Assembly (NCBI RefSeq): GCF_013141825.1
Contig: NZ_RZNH01000001.1
Coordinates: 1 to 64,000, forward strand
From: Marinifilum caeruleilacunae
GTDB lineage: Bacteria > Bacteroidota > Bacteroidia > Bacteroidales > Marinifilaceae
Direction of reading: 5' to 3'
DNA length: 64,000 nt
The notes beneath the pieces were generated by a model that worked only from the letters and a program-made list of their open reading frames with translations, searched no databases and was not told the origin of the DNA. The position numbers were made by a program, and so were the translations under genes. Position 1 is the first letter of the stretch. Every line of letters starts with the position of its first letter. Of the stretch, positions 25,925 to 34,744 are shown piece by piece.

Positions 25925-27262
25925 ATGAAACTTTGGGACAAAGGCGTACAAGTTGACAAGAAAATTGAACAGTTTACGGTAGGTATGGACCGTGAATTAG
26001 ACCTTGAATTGGCAGCTTTTGATGTACTTGGATCACTTGCACACATCGAAATGCTACAATCTATTGGTCTGTTGGAAAAGAAAGAATTGAAATTAATTCA
26101 GGAAGAACTACGAAAAATCTATTCATCTATAAAAAACGATGCCTTTGTAATCGAAGATGGAATTGAAGATGTTCACTCCCAGATTGAATATTTACTGACC
26201 AATGCCTTGGGCGATATTGGAAAGAAAATCCATAGTGGGAGATCGAGAAATGACCAGGTTCTTCTTGATCTTAAGCTATTCACAAGGAATAAACTAGAGG
26301 AAATTGTTCGAGAGGCAAGATTGCTGTTCGATGAGTTGATCGAAAAAAGTAATACCTATAAAAATGTTCTGATTCCCGGATATACACACTTACAGGTGGC
26401 GATGCCTTCATCTTTTGGTTTGTGGTTTGGATCCTATGCCGAAAGTTTAACCGATGACCTTTTGGTGCTTCAGTCGGCCTATAAAGTGGTCAATCAGAAC
26501 CCATTAGGATCGGGAGCAGGTTATGGCTCTTCATTCCCATTAAACAGGCAAATGACAACTGAATTGTTGGGTTTTGATAACTTAAGCTATAATGTTGTGT
26601 ATGCTCAAATGGGTCGTGGAAAAATGGAATTTACCGTGCTATCTGCTTTAGCAAATATGGCAATGACCATTGCAAAATTGGCCATGGATGCCTGTTTATA
26701 CAACTCCCAAAACTTTAACTTCCTGAGTTTCCCTGATGAGCTAACCACAGGAAGCAGTATTATGCCTCACAAGAAAAATCCTGATGTTTTTGAGGTGATT
26801 AGAGCACATGCCAATGCATTACAAATGTTACCGGCACAAATTCAGGCAGTAACATCAAATCTTCCTTCCGGATATCACAGAGATTATCAATTGACCAAGG
26901 AATTCTTTATGCCTTCGTTTGACAAGATGCTCTCTTGTCTTGAAATGACCAGGATTATGCTATCGGAAGTTAAAATAAACGAAGAAGTACTGAATGATGA
27001 GCGATACAAATACCTGTTTACTGTTGAAGAAGTAAACAAGATGGTGGTAGACGGAGTACCATTTCGTGATGCATATAAAAAAGTAGGGCAACTTGTCGAA
27101 GCAGGTGAGTTTAATCATGAAGGCGAAATTGAGCATGTTCATGAAGGAAGTCTTGGGAATTTATGTAATGATAGAATTGTTTGTAAAATGAACGAAACAT
27201 TCGTTGCCTTTAACTTCCACAAAACCAAAGAAGCATATATGAATTTACTAAATAGAATTTAA
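25925..27262 (+). CDS. argH: argininosuccinate lyase
   Basis: A 445-residue fumarase-superfamily enzyme that splits argininosuccinate into arginine and fumarate, the last step. Motifs include DVHSQIEYLLTNALGDIGKKIHSGRSRNDQ near residue 85, PGYTHLQVAMPSSFG near residue 150 and the signature GSSIMPHKKNPD near residue 277. It follows argE after a 105-bp gap with no clear promoter or terminator, so I treat it as the last arg gene of the same unit. Confidence 0.95.
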   Translation: MKLWDKGVQVDKKIEQFTVGMDRELDLELAAFDVLGSLAHIEMLQSIGLLEKKELKLIQEELRKIYSSIKNDAFVIEDGIEDVHSQIEYLLTNALGDIGKKIHSGRSRNDQVLLDLKLFTRNKLEEIVREARLLFDELIEKSNTYKNVLIPGYTHLQVAMPSSFGLWFGSYAESLTDDLLVLQSAYKVVNQNPLGSGAGYGSSFPLNRQMTTELLGFDNLSYNVVYAQMGRGKMEFTVLSALANMAMTIAKLAMDACLYNSQNFNFLSFPDELTTGSSIMPHKKNPDVFEVIRAHANALQMLPAQIQAVTSNLPSGYHRDYQLTKEFFMPSFDKMLSCLEMTRIMLSEVKINEEVLNDERYKYLFTVEEVNKMVVDGVPFRDAYKKVGQLVEAGEFNHEGEIEHVHEGSLGNLCNDRIVCKMNETFVAFNFHKTKEAYMNLLNRI

Positions 27263-27279
27263 GTGTCGTAGAGCGACAC
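27263..27279 (+). other. hairpin between argH and carA
   Basis: GTGTCG pairs with CGACAC around TAGAG directly after the argH stop codon. There is no T tract, so it is not an intrinsic terminator. It may stabilise the upstream mRNA 3' end or reduce read-through into carA. Confidence 0.4.
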
Positions 27280-27324
27280 AGGTAACTATTAATCGAATTT
27301 TAATAACCATTTTATAGAACTTTT

Positions 27325-28410
27325 ATGTCACAACAGACAAAAGCAAAGCTAATTTTACAAGATGGATCAGAATACGTCGGTACATCTTTTGGGTATGAGG
27401 GCTCCGTGGCAGGAGAGATGGTGTTTAACACTGCAATGACCGGTTATCCGGAAAGTTTGACTGACCCTTCTTACAAAGGGCAGATTTTGGTGAGTACTTT
27501 CCCATTAATTGGGAATTATGGTGTTCCGGGAACTTTGCAAGAAGACGAATTGTTCCGATTTTATGAATCAGAGAAGATACAGGTATCTGCCTTTATTGTA
27601 TCTGATTACACGGAAGAATTCAGTCATTGGAATGCAAGTTTAAGCCTGGCAGATTGGATGAAAGATCACAAAATTCCAGGGATTTATGGGGTTGATACCC
27701 GTGCACTTACCAAAAAACTAAGAGAACAGGGGAGTATGCTTGCAAAAATTGTTTTTGAAGGCAAGGAACCAGAATGGAAAGATCCAAACCTTGAAAATTT
27801 GGTTGCGCAGGTAAGCACACCAGAGAAGAAGGTATATGGTGAAGGAAAGCACAAGGTTCTTTTATTGGATTGTGGTGTGAAAAACAACATCATCAGATGT
27901 CTTTTAAAGCGAGATACAACCGTTATTCGCGTTCCACATGACTACGACTTCAGCCAGGAAGATTATGATGGCTTATTCATTTCAAATGGCCCTGGAGATC
28001 CAAAGCAAAATACAGCTGCCATAGCGAATTTAAAGAAAGCTTTCCAACAGAAAACTCCAATTATGGGAATCTGTCTGGGTACACAATTAATGGCTTTGGC
28101 CGCAGGAGCCGATACCTACAAATTAAAGTACGGACATAGAAGTCACAATCAACCAGTAGTTCTCCAGGGAACCAAACGTTGTTTCATTACCTCTCAGAAT
28201 CATGGGTATGCCATTAATAATGAAACTTTACCACAAGAGTGGGAACCATTATTTATTAATGCTAACGACAATACCTGTGAAGGAATTAAGCATGTGAGCA
28301 AGCCATTTTTCGCCTCTCAGTTTCATCCTGAAGCATCAAGTGGTCCGACCGATACAGAATTCCTTTTTGATGATTTCATTGAAATGATGGAAAAACATCA
28401 AGACAACTAA
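27325..28410 (+). CDS. carA: carbamoyl-phosphate synthase small subunit
   Basis: A 361-residue glutamine amidotransferase subunit that supplies ammonia to CarB. The N-terminal CPSase domain has FNTAMTGYPESLTDPSYKGQ. The class I glutaminase domain has SNGPGDP, the nucleophile in MGICLGTQLMA and the His-Glu pair in SQFHPEASSGP. It sits after argH and before carB. Carbamoyl phosphate feeds both citrulline and pyrimidine synthesis; linkage to the arg block suggests the arginine branch is dominant for its expression. Confidence 0.96.
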   Translation: MSQQTKAKLILQDGSEYVGTSFGYEGSVAGEMVFNTAMTGYPESLTDPSYKGQILVSTFPLIGNYGVPGTLQEDELFRFYESEKIQVSAFIVSDYTEEFSHWNASLSLADWMKDHKIPGIYGVDTRALTKKLREQGSMLAKIVFEGKEPEWKDPNLENLVAQVSTPEKKVYGEGKHKVLLLDCGVKNNIIRCLLKRDTTVIRVPHDYDFSQEDYDGLFISNGPGDPKQNTAAIANLKKAFQQKTPIMGICLGTQLMALAAGADTYKLKYGHRSHNQPVVLQGTKRCFITSQNHGYAINNETLPQEWEPLFINANDNTCEGIKHVSKPFFASQFHPEASSGPTDTEFLFDDFIEMMEKHQDN

Positions 28411-28458
28411 CAATTCGTAATTTAAAATTATCAATTAACAGTATAGAGCGTAAAAGAA

Positions 28459-31400
28459 ATGATTAAAGACAAGATAAAGAAGGTACTCGTATTGGGTTCA
28501 GGAGCCCTTAAAATTGGTGAAGCTGGCGAATTTGACTATTCCGGATCGCAGGCATTAAAAGCCATGAAAGAGGAAGGTATTCATACCGTATTGATCAATC
28601 CGAATATTGCAACCGTTCAAACTTCCAAGGGAGTTGCCGATCAGATTTACTTTTTGCCGGTTACTCCCTTTTTTGTGGAGCAAGTAATTTTAAAAGAAAA
28701 ACCTGATGGAATTCTGTTGGCGTTTGGTGGACAAACTGCGCTAAATTGCGGGGTTCAATTGTTCGAATCGGGTATTCTGGAAAAGTACAAGCTAAAGGTT
28801 CTGGGTACGCCTATCGAAGCAATTATCAAGACTGAGGACAGAGAAATATTTGCAAACGAGCTGCGTAAAATCGATGTAAAAACACCACAATCTTATGCAG
28901 TATCAACCGTTCAGGGAGCATTAGATGCAGCAGAGAAAGTAGGTTTTCCAATTATTGTTCGTGCGGCCTTTACTCTAGGTGGACAAGGGTCTGGCTTCTG
29001 TTCCAATACGGAAGAGCTGAAAAAACTAGCTGAGAACGCTTTATCCTATTCGAACCAGATTTTGGTTGAAGAGTCACTAAAAGGATGGAAAGAAGTAGAG
29101 TACGAGGTGGTTCGTGATGCTTATGACAATTGTATTACGGTATGTAATATGGAAAACTTCGATCCACTTGGTATCCATACGGGAGAAAGTATTGTAATTG
29201 CTCCATCACAAACATTAACCAATTCGGAGTATCATAAGCTAAGAGCCCTGGCCATTAAAATCATCCGTCATATGGGTGTTGTTGGTGAATGTAACGTTCA
29301 GTATGCGCTCGATCCAAATTCAGAAGATTATCGTGTGATTGAGGTAAATGCACGTCTGTCGAGATCGTCGGCATTGGCTTCGAAAGCCACCGGTTATCCA
29401 TTGGCCTTTGTAGCCGCCAAACTGGGTTTGGGATACGCGCTTCATGAGCTTAAAAATACAGTAACTCAAACCACTACAGCATGTTTTGAGCCTGCGCTCG
29501 ACTATGTGGTTTGTAAGATTCCACGTTGGGATTTGAACAAATTCGAAGGGGTAACCAAAGAGATTGGTTCAAGCATGAAATCGGTAGGTGAGGTTATGGC
29601 AATTGGTCGTAATTTCGAGGAAGCGATTCAAAAAGGCCTTCGAATGATCGGACAGGGAATGCATGGATTTGTTGGCAATGTCCATTCCAAATTTGAGGAT
29701 GTTGATAAGGAACTTACTCATCCAACCGATATGCGTATTTTCTCCATTGCACAAGCTTTTGAAGAAGGTTACAGCATCGATCAGGTACACGACTTAACTA
29801 AGATCGATAAATGGTTCCTAAGCAAATTGGAGCATATTACGAAAATAAAGTGGGATCTTCAAAAGCATAATAACTTACAGCATCTACCTAATGAATTGCT
29901 TAAAGCGGCTAAAGTATATGGATTTTCTGATTTCCAGTTGGCAAGATTCATACTGAAGCCTGAAAATACCAATATGGAATCGGAATTGTTGGCGGTAAGA
30001 AAGCATCGTAAACAAAAGGGAATTGTTCCTGTTGTGAAGCAAATTGATACCCTTGCAGCAGAGTATCCTGCACAAACCAATTACATTTATCTTACTTATA
30101 GTGGAGATGAAAATGACATCGACTATGTAGCCGATAACAAATCAGTTATTGTTTTGGGATCTGGCGCTTATCGAATTGGTTCATCGGTTGAGTTTGACTG
30201 GTGTAGTGTGAATGCACTAAATGCAGTAAATAAAGAAGGTTTACGATCGGTAATGATCAACTATAATCCGGAAACGGTAAGTACCGATTACGATGTTTGC
30301 GACAGATTGTATTTCGATGAGTTGTCCTTCGAAAGAGTATTGGATATTATCGATTTGGAATCGCCAAGAGGTGTAATTGTATCGGTAGGAGGACAGATAC
30401 CAAATAACCTGGCTATGCGCTTGCACAATGCAGATGTAAAGGTGTTGGGTACTTCTCCAGAATCGATTGATAGGGCAGAGAACAGACAAACTTTCTCTGC
30501 CATGTTAGATGAGTTGGGTGTAGATCAGCCAAGATGGAGTGAGCTTACTAGTATAGACGCTATTCACGAATTTATTGATGAAGTGGGATTTCCGGTCTTG
30601 ATTCGTCCGAGCTATGTTCTTTCTGGTGCTGCCATGAACGTGGTTTCGAACCGCGAGGAGTTAGGACACTTCCTGAATCTTGCAGCACAAGTATCAAAAC
30701 AATACCCGGTAGTTGTAAGTGAATTTATACAGGAAGCCAAAGAGATTGAGTTCGATGGAGTAGCCAAGAATGGCGAAATTGTAATTGATGCCATTTCGGA
30801 GCATGTTGAGTTTGCCGGTGTACACTCCGGAGATGCAACCTTGGTATTCCCACCACAGAAATTGTACTTCGAAACCATTCGCAGAATCAGGAAAATTGCT
30901 CGTAAAATTGCAAAATCGCTTGATATTACCGGACCTTTTAATATGCAGCTTCTGGCAAAAGATAACGACATTAAGGTAATTGAGTGTAACCTTCGCGCCA
31001 GTCGTAGTTTTCCGTTTGTTTCGAAAGTTATGGACTTTAATTTTGTGGAAACAGCAACCCAGGCCATGTTGGATGTTCAGATTCCGAACAATCTTCCTTC
31101 CATGTTTGAGTTGGAGCATATCGGAGTAAAAGCATCCCAATTCTCCTTCTCGAGATTGTCGAAAGCCGATCCAGTTTTGGGTGTAGACATGTCTTCGACA
31201 GGCGAAGTTGGATGTTTGGGTTCAGATTATTACGATGCGATATTAAAATCAATGATATCAGTTGGTTATAGAGTGCCGAAGAAAGCTGTATTAATTAGTA
31301 GTGGTCCTATTCGCTCAAAGATTGAACTTTTAAAGAGTTCAAAAATGCTGGAAGAGCGTGGATACAAGCTTTACGGAACGCGAGGTACTGCAAAATTCCT

Positions 31401-31701
31401 TCAGGAAAATGGAGTGAGTGTGGAAGCGGTGGCATGGCCAGATGAAAATGAAAAGAAAACGGCAGTGAGTTTGATTCGCGATCACGAGGTTGATTTGGTA
31501 ATTAACATCCCAAAGAACCTAAGCAAAGATGAATTGAACAATGATTATCAGATCAGACGTTCTGCCATCGACTTAAATGTTCCCTTGGTTACCAATGCCC
31601 GTTTGGCATCAGCATTCATCTATTCCATTTGCAAAAAGTCGGAAACCGATCTTAAAATAGAGAGTTTTAGCGATTACGTAGAGCAAAAACAAGATTGGTA
31701 A
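28459..31701 (+). CDS. carB: carbamoyl-phosphate synthase large subunit
   Basis: A 1080-residue subunit of normal length. It has two ATP-grasp halves: the first starts KVLVLGSGALKIGEAGEFDYSG, the second near residue 560 with SVIVLGSGAYRIGSSVEFDWCSV, which is the internal duplication typical of CarB. The C-terminal MGS-like allosteric domain lies at about 945-1060 (KAVLISSGPIRSKIELLK, LYGTRGTAKFL). It is 48 bp after carA and followed by a very strong terminator that closes the block. Confidence 0.97.
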   Translation: MIKDKIKKVLVLGSGALKIGEAGEFDYSGSQALKAMKEEGIHTVLINPNIATVQTSKGVADQIYFLPVTPFFVEQVILKEKPDGILLAFGGQTALNCGVQLFESGILEKYKLKVLGTPIEAIIKTEDREIFANELRKIDVKTPQSYAVSTVQGALDAAEKVGFPIIVRAAFTLGGQGSGFCSNTEELKKLAENALSYSNQILVEESLKGWKEVEYEVVRDAYDNCITVCNMENFDPLGIHTGESIVIAPSQTLTNSEYHKLRALAIKIIRHMGVVGECNVQYALDPNSEDYRVIEVNARLSRSSALASKATGYPLAFVAAKLGLGYALHELKNTVTQTTTACFEPALDYVVCKIPRWDLNKFEGVTKEIGSSMKSVGEVMAIGRNFEEAIQKGLRMIGQGMHGFVGNVHSKFEDVDKELTHPTDMRIFSIAQAFEEGYSIDQVHDLTKIDKWFLSKLEHITKIKWDLQKHNNLQHLPNELLKAAKVYGFSDFQLARFILKPENTNMESELLAVRKHRKQKGIVPVVKQIDTLAAEYPAQTNYIYLTYSGDENDIDYVADNKSVIVLGSGAYRIGSSVEFDWCSVNALNAVNKEGLRSVMINYNPETVSTDYDVCDRLYFDELSFERVLDIIDLESPRGVIVSVGGQIPNNLAMRLHNADVKVLGTSPESIDRAENRQTFSAMLDELGVDQPRWSELTSIDAIHEFIDEVGFPVLIRPSYVLSGAAMNVVSNREELGHFLNLAAQVSKQYPVVVSEFIQEAKEIEFDGVAKNGEIVIDAISEHVEFAGVHSGDATLVFPPQKLYFETIRRIRKIARKIAKSLDITGPFNMQLLAKDNDIKVIECNLRASRSFPFVSKVMDFNFVETATQAMLDVQIPNNLPSMFELEHIGVKASQFSFSRLSKADPVLGVDMSSTGEVGCLGSDYYDAILKSMISVGYRVPKKAVLISSGPIRSKIELLKSSKMLEERGYKLYGTRGTAKFLQENGVSVEAVAWPDENEKKTAVSLIRDHEVDLVINIPKNLSKDELNNDYQIRRSAIDLNVPLVTNARLASAFIYSICKKSETDLKIESFSDYVEQKQDW

Positions 31702-31728
31702 AAAAGTAATAAAGAGTAATTAAATGCT

Positions 31729-31764
31729 AAACCTGACAGGCAATAAAGCTTGTCAGGTTTTTTC
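31729..31764 (+). terminator. terminator closing the arg-car block
   Basis: A 13-bp stem (AAACCTGACAGGC with its complement, one G-U pair) around AATAAA, ending in a T tract. Confidence 0.92.
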
Positions 31765-31810
31765 TTACCATAATTTATTCTAGTTTTAAGATCTTAAAAA
31801 GCAAAACAAA

Positions 31811-32215
31811 ATGAGCAAATACATCTATACATTGCCACTAAAGGTGCGCGATTACGAATGTGATATACAGGGAGTTGTAAATAATTCGGTTTATCAGAAC
31901 TACTTAGAACATGCACGTCACGAGTTTTTAGAATCTATTGGAAGTAATTTTAAAAAATTACACGAGGAAGGAATTGATGCCATGGTAGCACGAATTGAGA
32001 TCGATTACAAAACCTCTTTAACCAGTGGAGATGAATTTGAAGTACGCCTTAATATTGAACGTGAAGGTTTAAAATTGGTATTTAATGAGGATATATACCG
32101 AAAATCAGATAATAAATTGTGTGCCAAAGGCAAGGTATTTGTGATTTGTCTTGTAAATGGCCGTTTGAGTAAAGGAGAGGTTTTTGACGAATTGTTTAGA
32201 GAGTACCTGTTATAA
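31811..32215 (+). CDS. acyl-CoA thioesterase, hotdog fold (YbgC-like)
   Basis: A 134-residue single hotdog-domain protein. The 4HBT motif YECDIQGVVNNSVYQNYLEHARHEFL (residues 15-40) carries the catalytic-type aspartate (ECD). The family hydrolyses acyl-CoA thioesters; the natural substrate is not known. It converges with the methyltransferase gene with 3 bp between the stops. Confidence 0.85.
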   Translation: MSKYIYTLPLKVRDYECDIQGVVNNSVYQNYLEHARHEFLESIGSNFKKLHEEGIDAMVARIEIDYKTSLTSGDEFEVRLNIEREGLKLVFNEDIYRKSDNKLCAKGKVFVICLVNGRLSKGEVFDELFREYLL

Positions 32216-32218
32216 AAA

Positions 32219-32842
32219 TTACATTTTCTGCATCAGGCAGAAAATTGCCTGGTGTGGACTTGGATTTCCTTCCAATTCAATCTCTTTTATTTCTATTACT
32301 TCAAAGTATTTACTCATGAGCTTTTGTAGTTCTTCTTTTGATGAGAAATACAACTTGGTACCTATTGATGTATCTCGAAATTTACCCTCGCCACCAAAGT
32401 TTATATCTTCTTCACTAAAACAAATCGATAGGTAATAAGATTTAGCTTTTAGCAAATCACTAACATTTCTAAGATAAGTATCGCGGTTGGAAGGAAAGAT
32501 GTGATGAAGCACTTCAATGTCATAAGCCAAATCATATGAATGCTTTGGCAAAGCCAACAATTTGCACAAATCTAATTCAAAGAAATTTCCTTTTAAGTTC
32601 CGCTCTTTAAACAGTTTATTGGTATAATTTATGGCCGTTTCAGAAATGTCAATTCCCGATATTTCAAATCCCCTGGCTGAAAAATATGCTGCATTATGCC
32701 CTAAACCACAGCCTAAATCAAGCAAATGCGCTGGTGAGGATATTAATTGTTCAATTGTATCCACAAGTATTTTATGAGGAGTTTCACGTTTCCATGGTAC
32801 CTCTTCAATAGGAATTCCTTTATAGATATCAATTTCAATCAT
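32219..32842 (-). CDS. class I SAM-dependent methyltransferase
   Basis: A 207-residue enzyme when started at ATG 32842 (MIEIDIYKGIPIEEVPW); an upstream in-frame ATG at 32878 adds 12 weakly conserved residues. Motif I is LLDLGCGLGHNAAYFSARG, the acidic end of strand 2 is ISGIDIS, and motif II-like YDLAYDIEVLHHIF follows. This is the small-molecule methyltransferase type 11/25 layout. The substrate is unknown. Two probable small RNA genes lie upstream in the same orientation. Confidence 0.82.
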   Translation of the reverse strand: MIEIDIYKGIPIEEVPWKRETPHKILVDTIEQLISSPAHLLDLGCGLGHNAAYFSARGFEISGIDISETAINYTNKLFKERNLKGNFFELDLCKLLALPKHSYDLAYDIEVLHHIFPSNRDTYLRNVSDLLKAKSYYLSICFSEEDINFGGEGKFRDTSIGTKLYFSSKEELQKLMSKYFEVIEIKEIELEGNPSPHQAIFCLMQKM

Positions 32843-32888
32843 ATTATCTAAGGAATGAAATTCCAGATTAAATAGCAACTTTATTAAC

Positions 32889-32989
32889 GCAAAAAAGGAT
32901 CGAACTCCTCCGATCCTTTTCTAACACTAAATGTTAACCTTAATCTCAATCTATGATAAAACTACTCTATTCTTTTTCTTCATTGAATA
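32889..32989 (-). ncRNA. candidate small RNA A
   Basis: On the minus strand a perfect -7 box TACCTTTG (complement of 32995-33002) with a TTTG about 23 bp further upstream predicts a start near 32988. An intrinsic terminator with 10-bp arms AAAAGGATCG (32893-32920) and six T residues ends the transcript near 32889, about 100 nt in all. It shares blocks with candidate B: TCAATGAAGA, and TCATA(G/A)ATTGAG. It could alternatively be a leader of the downstream methyltransferase. Confidence 0.5.
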
Positions 32990-33059
32990 CATTTCAAAGG
33001 TAAGGCAATACGCGGTTAAGAGCTGCAAAGGAAAGTTAAAAAAGATTAAATGTATTAAA

Positions 33060-33209
33060 CTAAAAAATGGCTGAAGAACTCAGCCATTTTCATCTAACCA
33101 TTAACCAACTAACTAAAAACTCAATTTATGAAAATCCCCCAATCTTCATTGATTTTATCTAACTGATATATAGGATATAACAGCAGATAAAATAGATATG
33201 AGTTTTAAT
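33060..33209 (-). ncRNA. candidate small RNA B, paralogue of A
   Basis: On the minus strand, -33 TTTG (complement of 33243-33246), 19-bp spacer and -7 TACTTTTG (complement of 33216-33223) form a near-ideal Bacteroidota promoter. The transcript would start near 33209 and end at a strong terminator (11-bp stem AAAATGGCTGA at 33064-33090, then T6), about 150 nt. It shares TCAATGAAGA and TCATAAATTGAG with candidate A in the same order. No ORF of note is read on this strand. Confidence 0.55.
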
Positions 33210-33246
33210 CGGGCGCAAAAGTAGAAAGTATTTGTGAAAATGCAAA

Positions 33247-33460
33247 TGCAATTGTTGAAAAATGTAAAGAATTAAACATTATTTAAGATTTACAAGTGCC
33301 ATCTTTTTTCATTTTTCAATTGACATATCAAACTAGTTTATCTATATTGCATATAGAAAGCCTTCCAATTATCTTATTACCACCATAATATCAGGATACC
33401 ACATGTATTATCGTTGACAATCAAATCAGCGGATGTTGTGTAATTCTAATTCATTAATTC
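33247..33460. other. intergenic region upstream of the permease pair
   Basis: AT-rich, no gene seen. A small palindrome CTATAT-TGC-ATATAG lies near 33343. No perfect TAnnTTTG box points to the permease gene; TATATTGC near 33345 is the closest string. Confidence 0.4.
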
Positions 33461-34687
33461 ATGTTTGATCTTGATAAATGGCAAGAGATATTTGAAACCA
33501 TTCGAAAAAATAAACTTCGTACAATTCTTACTGGTTTTAGTGTATCATGGGGTATTTTCATGCTAATTATTCTTTTGGGTTCAGGAAATGGACTTCAGAA
33601 TGGGGTTTTGGACCAATTTAAGCGAGATGCTGTTAATAGTCTGTGGATATATAGCGGCAGAACCAGTATGGCTTTTGATGGCATGCAACCTGGCAGACGA
33701 ATTCAATTCACAAATGAAGATTATACGCGTACAAAAGACTCAGGTCTGGATGTAGATAAAATTAGTTCGCGCTATTCAATTTTTAGAAACAATATCATTT
33801 CCTACAAAACAGAATATGTTTCTTATGAAATTATAGCAGTTCATCCCGATACAGAAATTCTGGAGAATACCAGTTCAACCAAAGGAAGATTCTTAAATGA
33901 TATTGATGTTGAAAATTACAGAAAAGTAGTGGCTATCAGCACAATTTTGGAAGAAGCTCTCTTTAAAAGAGAAGAACCTGTGGGAAAGTATATTAAAATT
34001 AATGGCATTCCTTTCCAGGTAATCGGTGTGTTTACAGATCATTCCGAAAGAGATTTACAAAGGGTTTATGTTCCCGTATCGACTGCTCAGCGTGTATTTA
34101 ACGGAGCTAATCGCATTTCCAACATGTCATTTACCACAAATACACCCGACATTGAAGCCTTACAGCAAATGGAAAAGCATTTGAGAAAGAGTTTTGCGGC
34201 ACGTCACAAATTCGATCCGGAAGATAAGCGAGCCATGTGGATCAATAACAATATGGAAGGCTATCAGAGAACAATGGCTTTGTTTGCCGGCATTCGCATA
34301 TTTGTGTGGATTATTGGTGCTTTTACCATAATTGCTGGAATTGTAGGAGTTAGCAATATCATGATTATTGTAGTTAGAGAACGCACAAGGGAAATAGGTA
34401 TTAGAAAAGCTCTTGGCGCAAGTCCAAAATCAATTATTGCCCTCATATTGCTTGAATCTGTATTGATCACCTCGGTGGCTGGTTATATGGGTTTGGTTGG
34501 GGGTGTTGTATTACTTGAAATTCTGGCTCCTCATACGCAAATTGAATTCTTTATGAACCCTTCGGTTGATTTGAGTGTGGGCATACAAGCTACTGCTGTT
34601 CTAGTATTTGCAGGACTATTGGCCGGATTTTTCCCTGCCTGGAAAGCTGCAAATGTTAAGCCAATCGAAGCACTGGCCGATGAGTAA
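33461..34687 (+). CDS. MacB/FtsX-type ABC transporter permease
   Basis: A 408-residue permease. TM1 is at about residues 20-42 (GFSVSWGIFMLIILLGSGNGLQNG), a MacB_PCD periplasmic domain spans about 45-260, and three C-terminal TMs near 275-300, 325-355 and 370-395 surround the FtsX motif REIGIRKALGASPKSI. No ATPase or periplasmic adaptor gene is in the window, so it must pair with components elsewhere. Followed after 57 bp by a paralogue, suggesting a heterodimeric permease. Such systems act in lipoprotein, peptide or antibiotic export. Confidence 0.85.
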   Translation: MFDLDKWQEIFETIRKNKLRTILTGFSVSWGIFMLIILLGSGNGLQNGVLDQFKRDAVNSLWIYSGRTSMAFDGMQPGRRIQFTNEDYTRTKDSGLDVDKISSRYSIFRNNIISYKTEYVSYEIIAVHPDTEILENTSSTKGRFLNDIDVENYRKVVAISTILEEALFKREEPVGKYIKINGIPFQVIGVFTDHSERDLQRVYVPVSTAQRVFNGANRISNMSFTTNTPDIEALQQMEKHLRKSFAARHKFDPEDKRAMWINNNMEGYQRTMALFAGIRIFVWIIGAFTIIAGIVGVSNIMIIVVRERTREIGIRKALGASPKSIIALILLESVLITSVAGYMGLVGGVVLLEILAPHTQIEFFMNPSVDLSVGIQATAVLVFAGLLAGFFPAWKAANVKPIEALADE

Positions 34688-34744
34688 GAAGATAAATTTT
34701 TACGATAAAACGAATTACATTAATCTATACTTAAAATCACAATC

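Noticed and set aside
32962..33162. Two short plus-strand ORFs sharing an in-frame SSL as coding genes
   Set aside because: 12-16 codons each, no plus-strand TAnnTTTG box, whereas the minus strand has perfect promoters and stronger terminator tails; kept only as an alternative to the sRNA reading.
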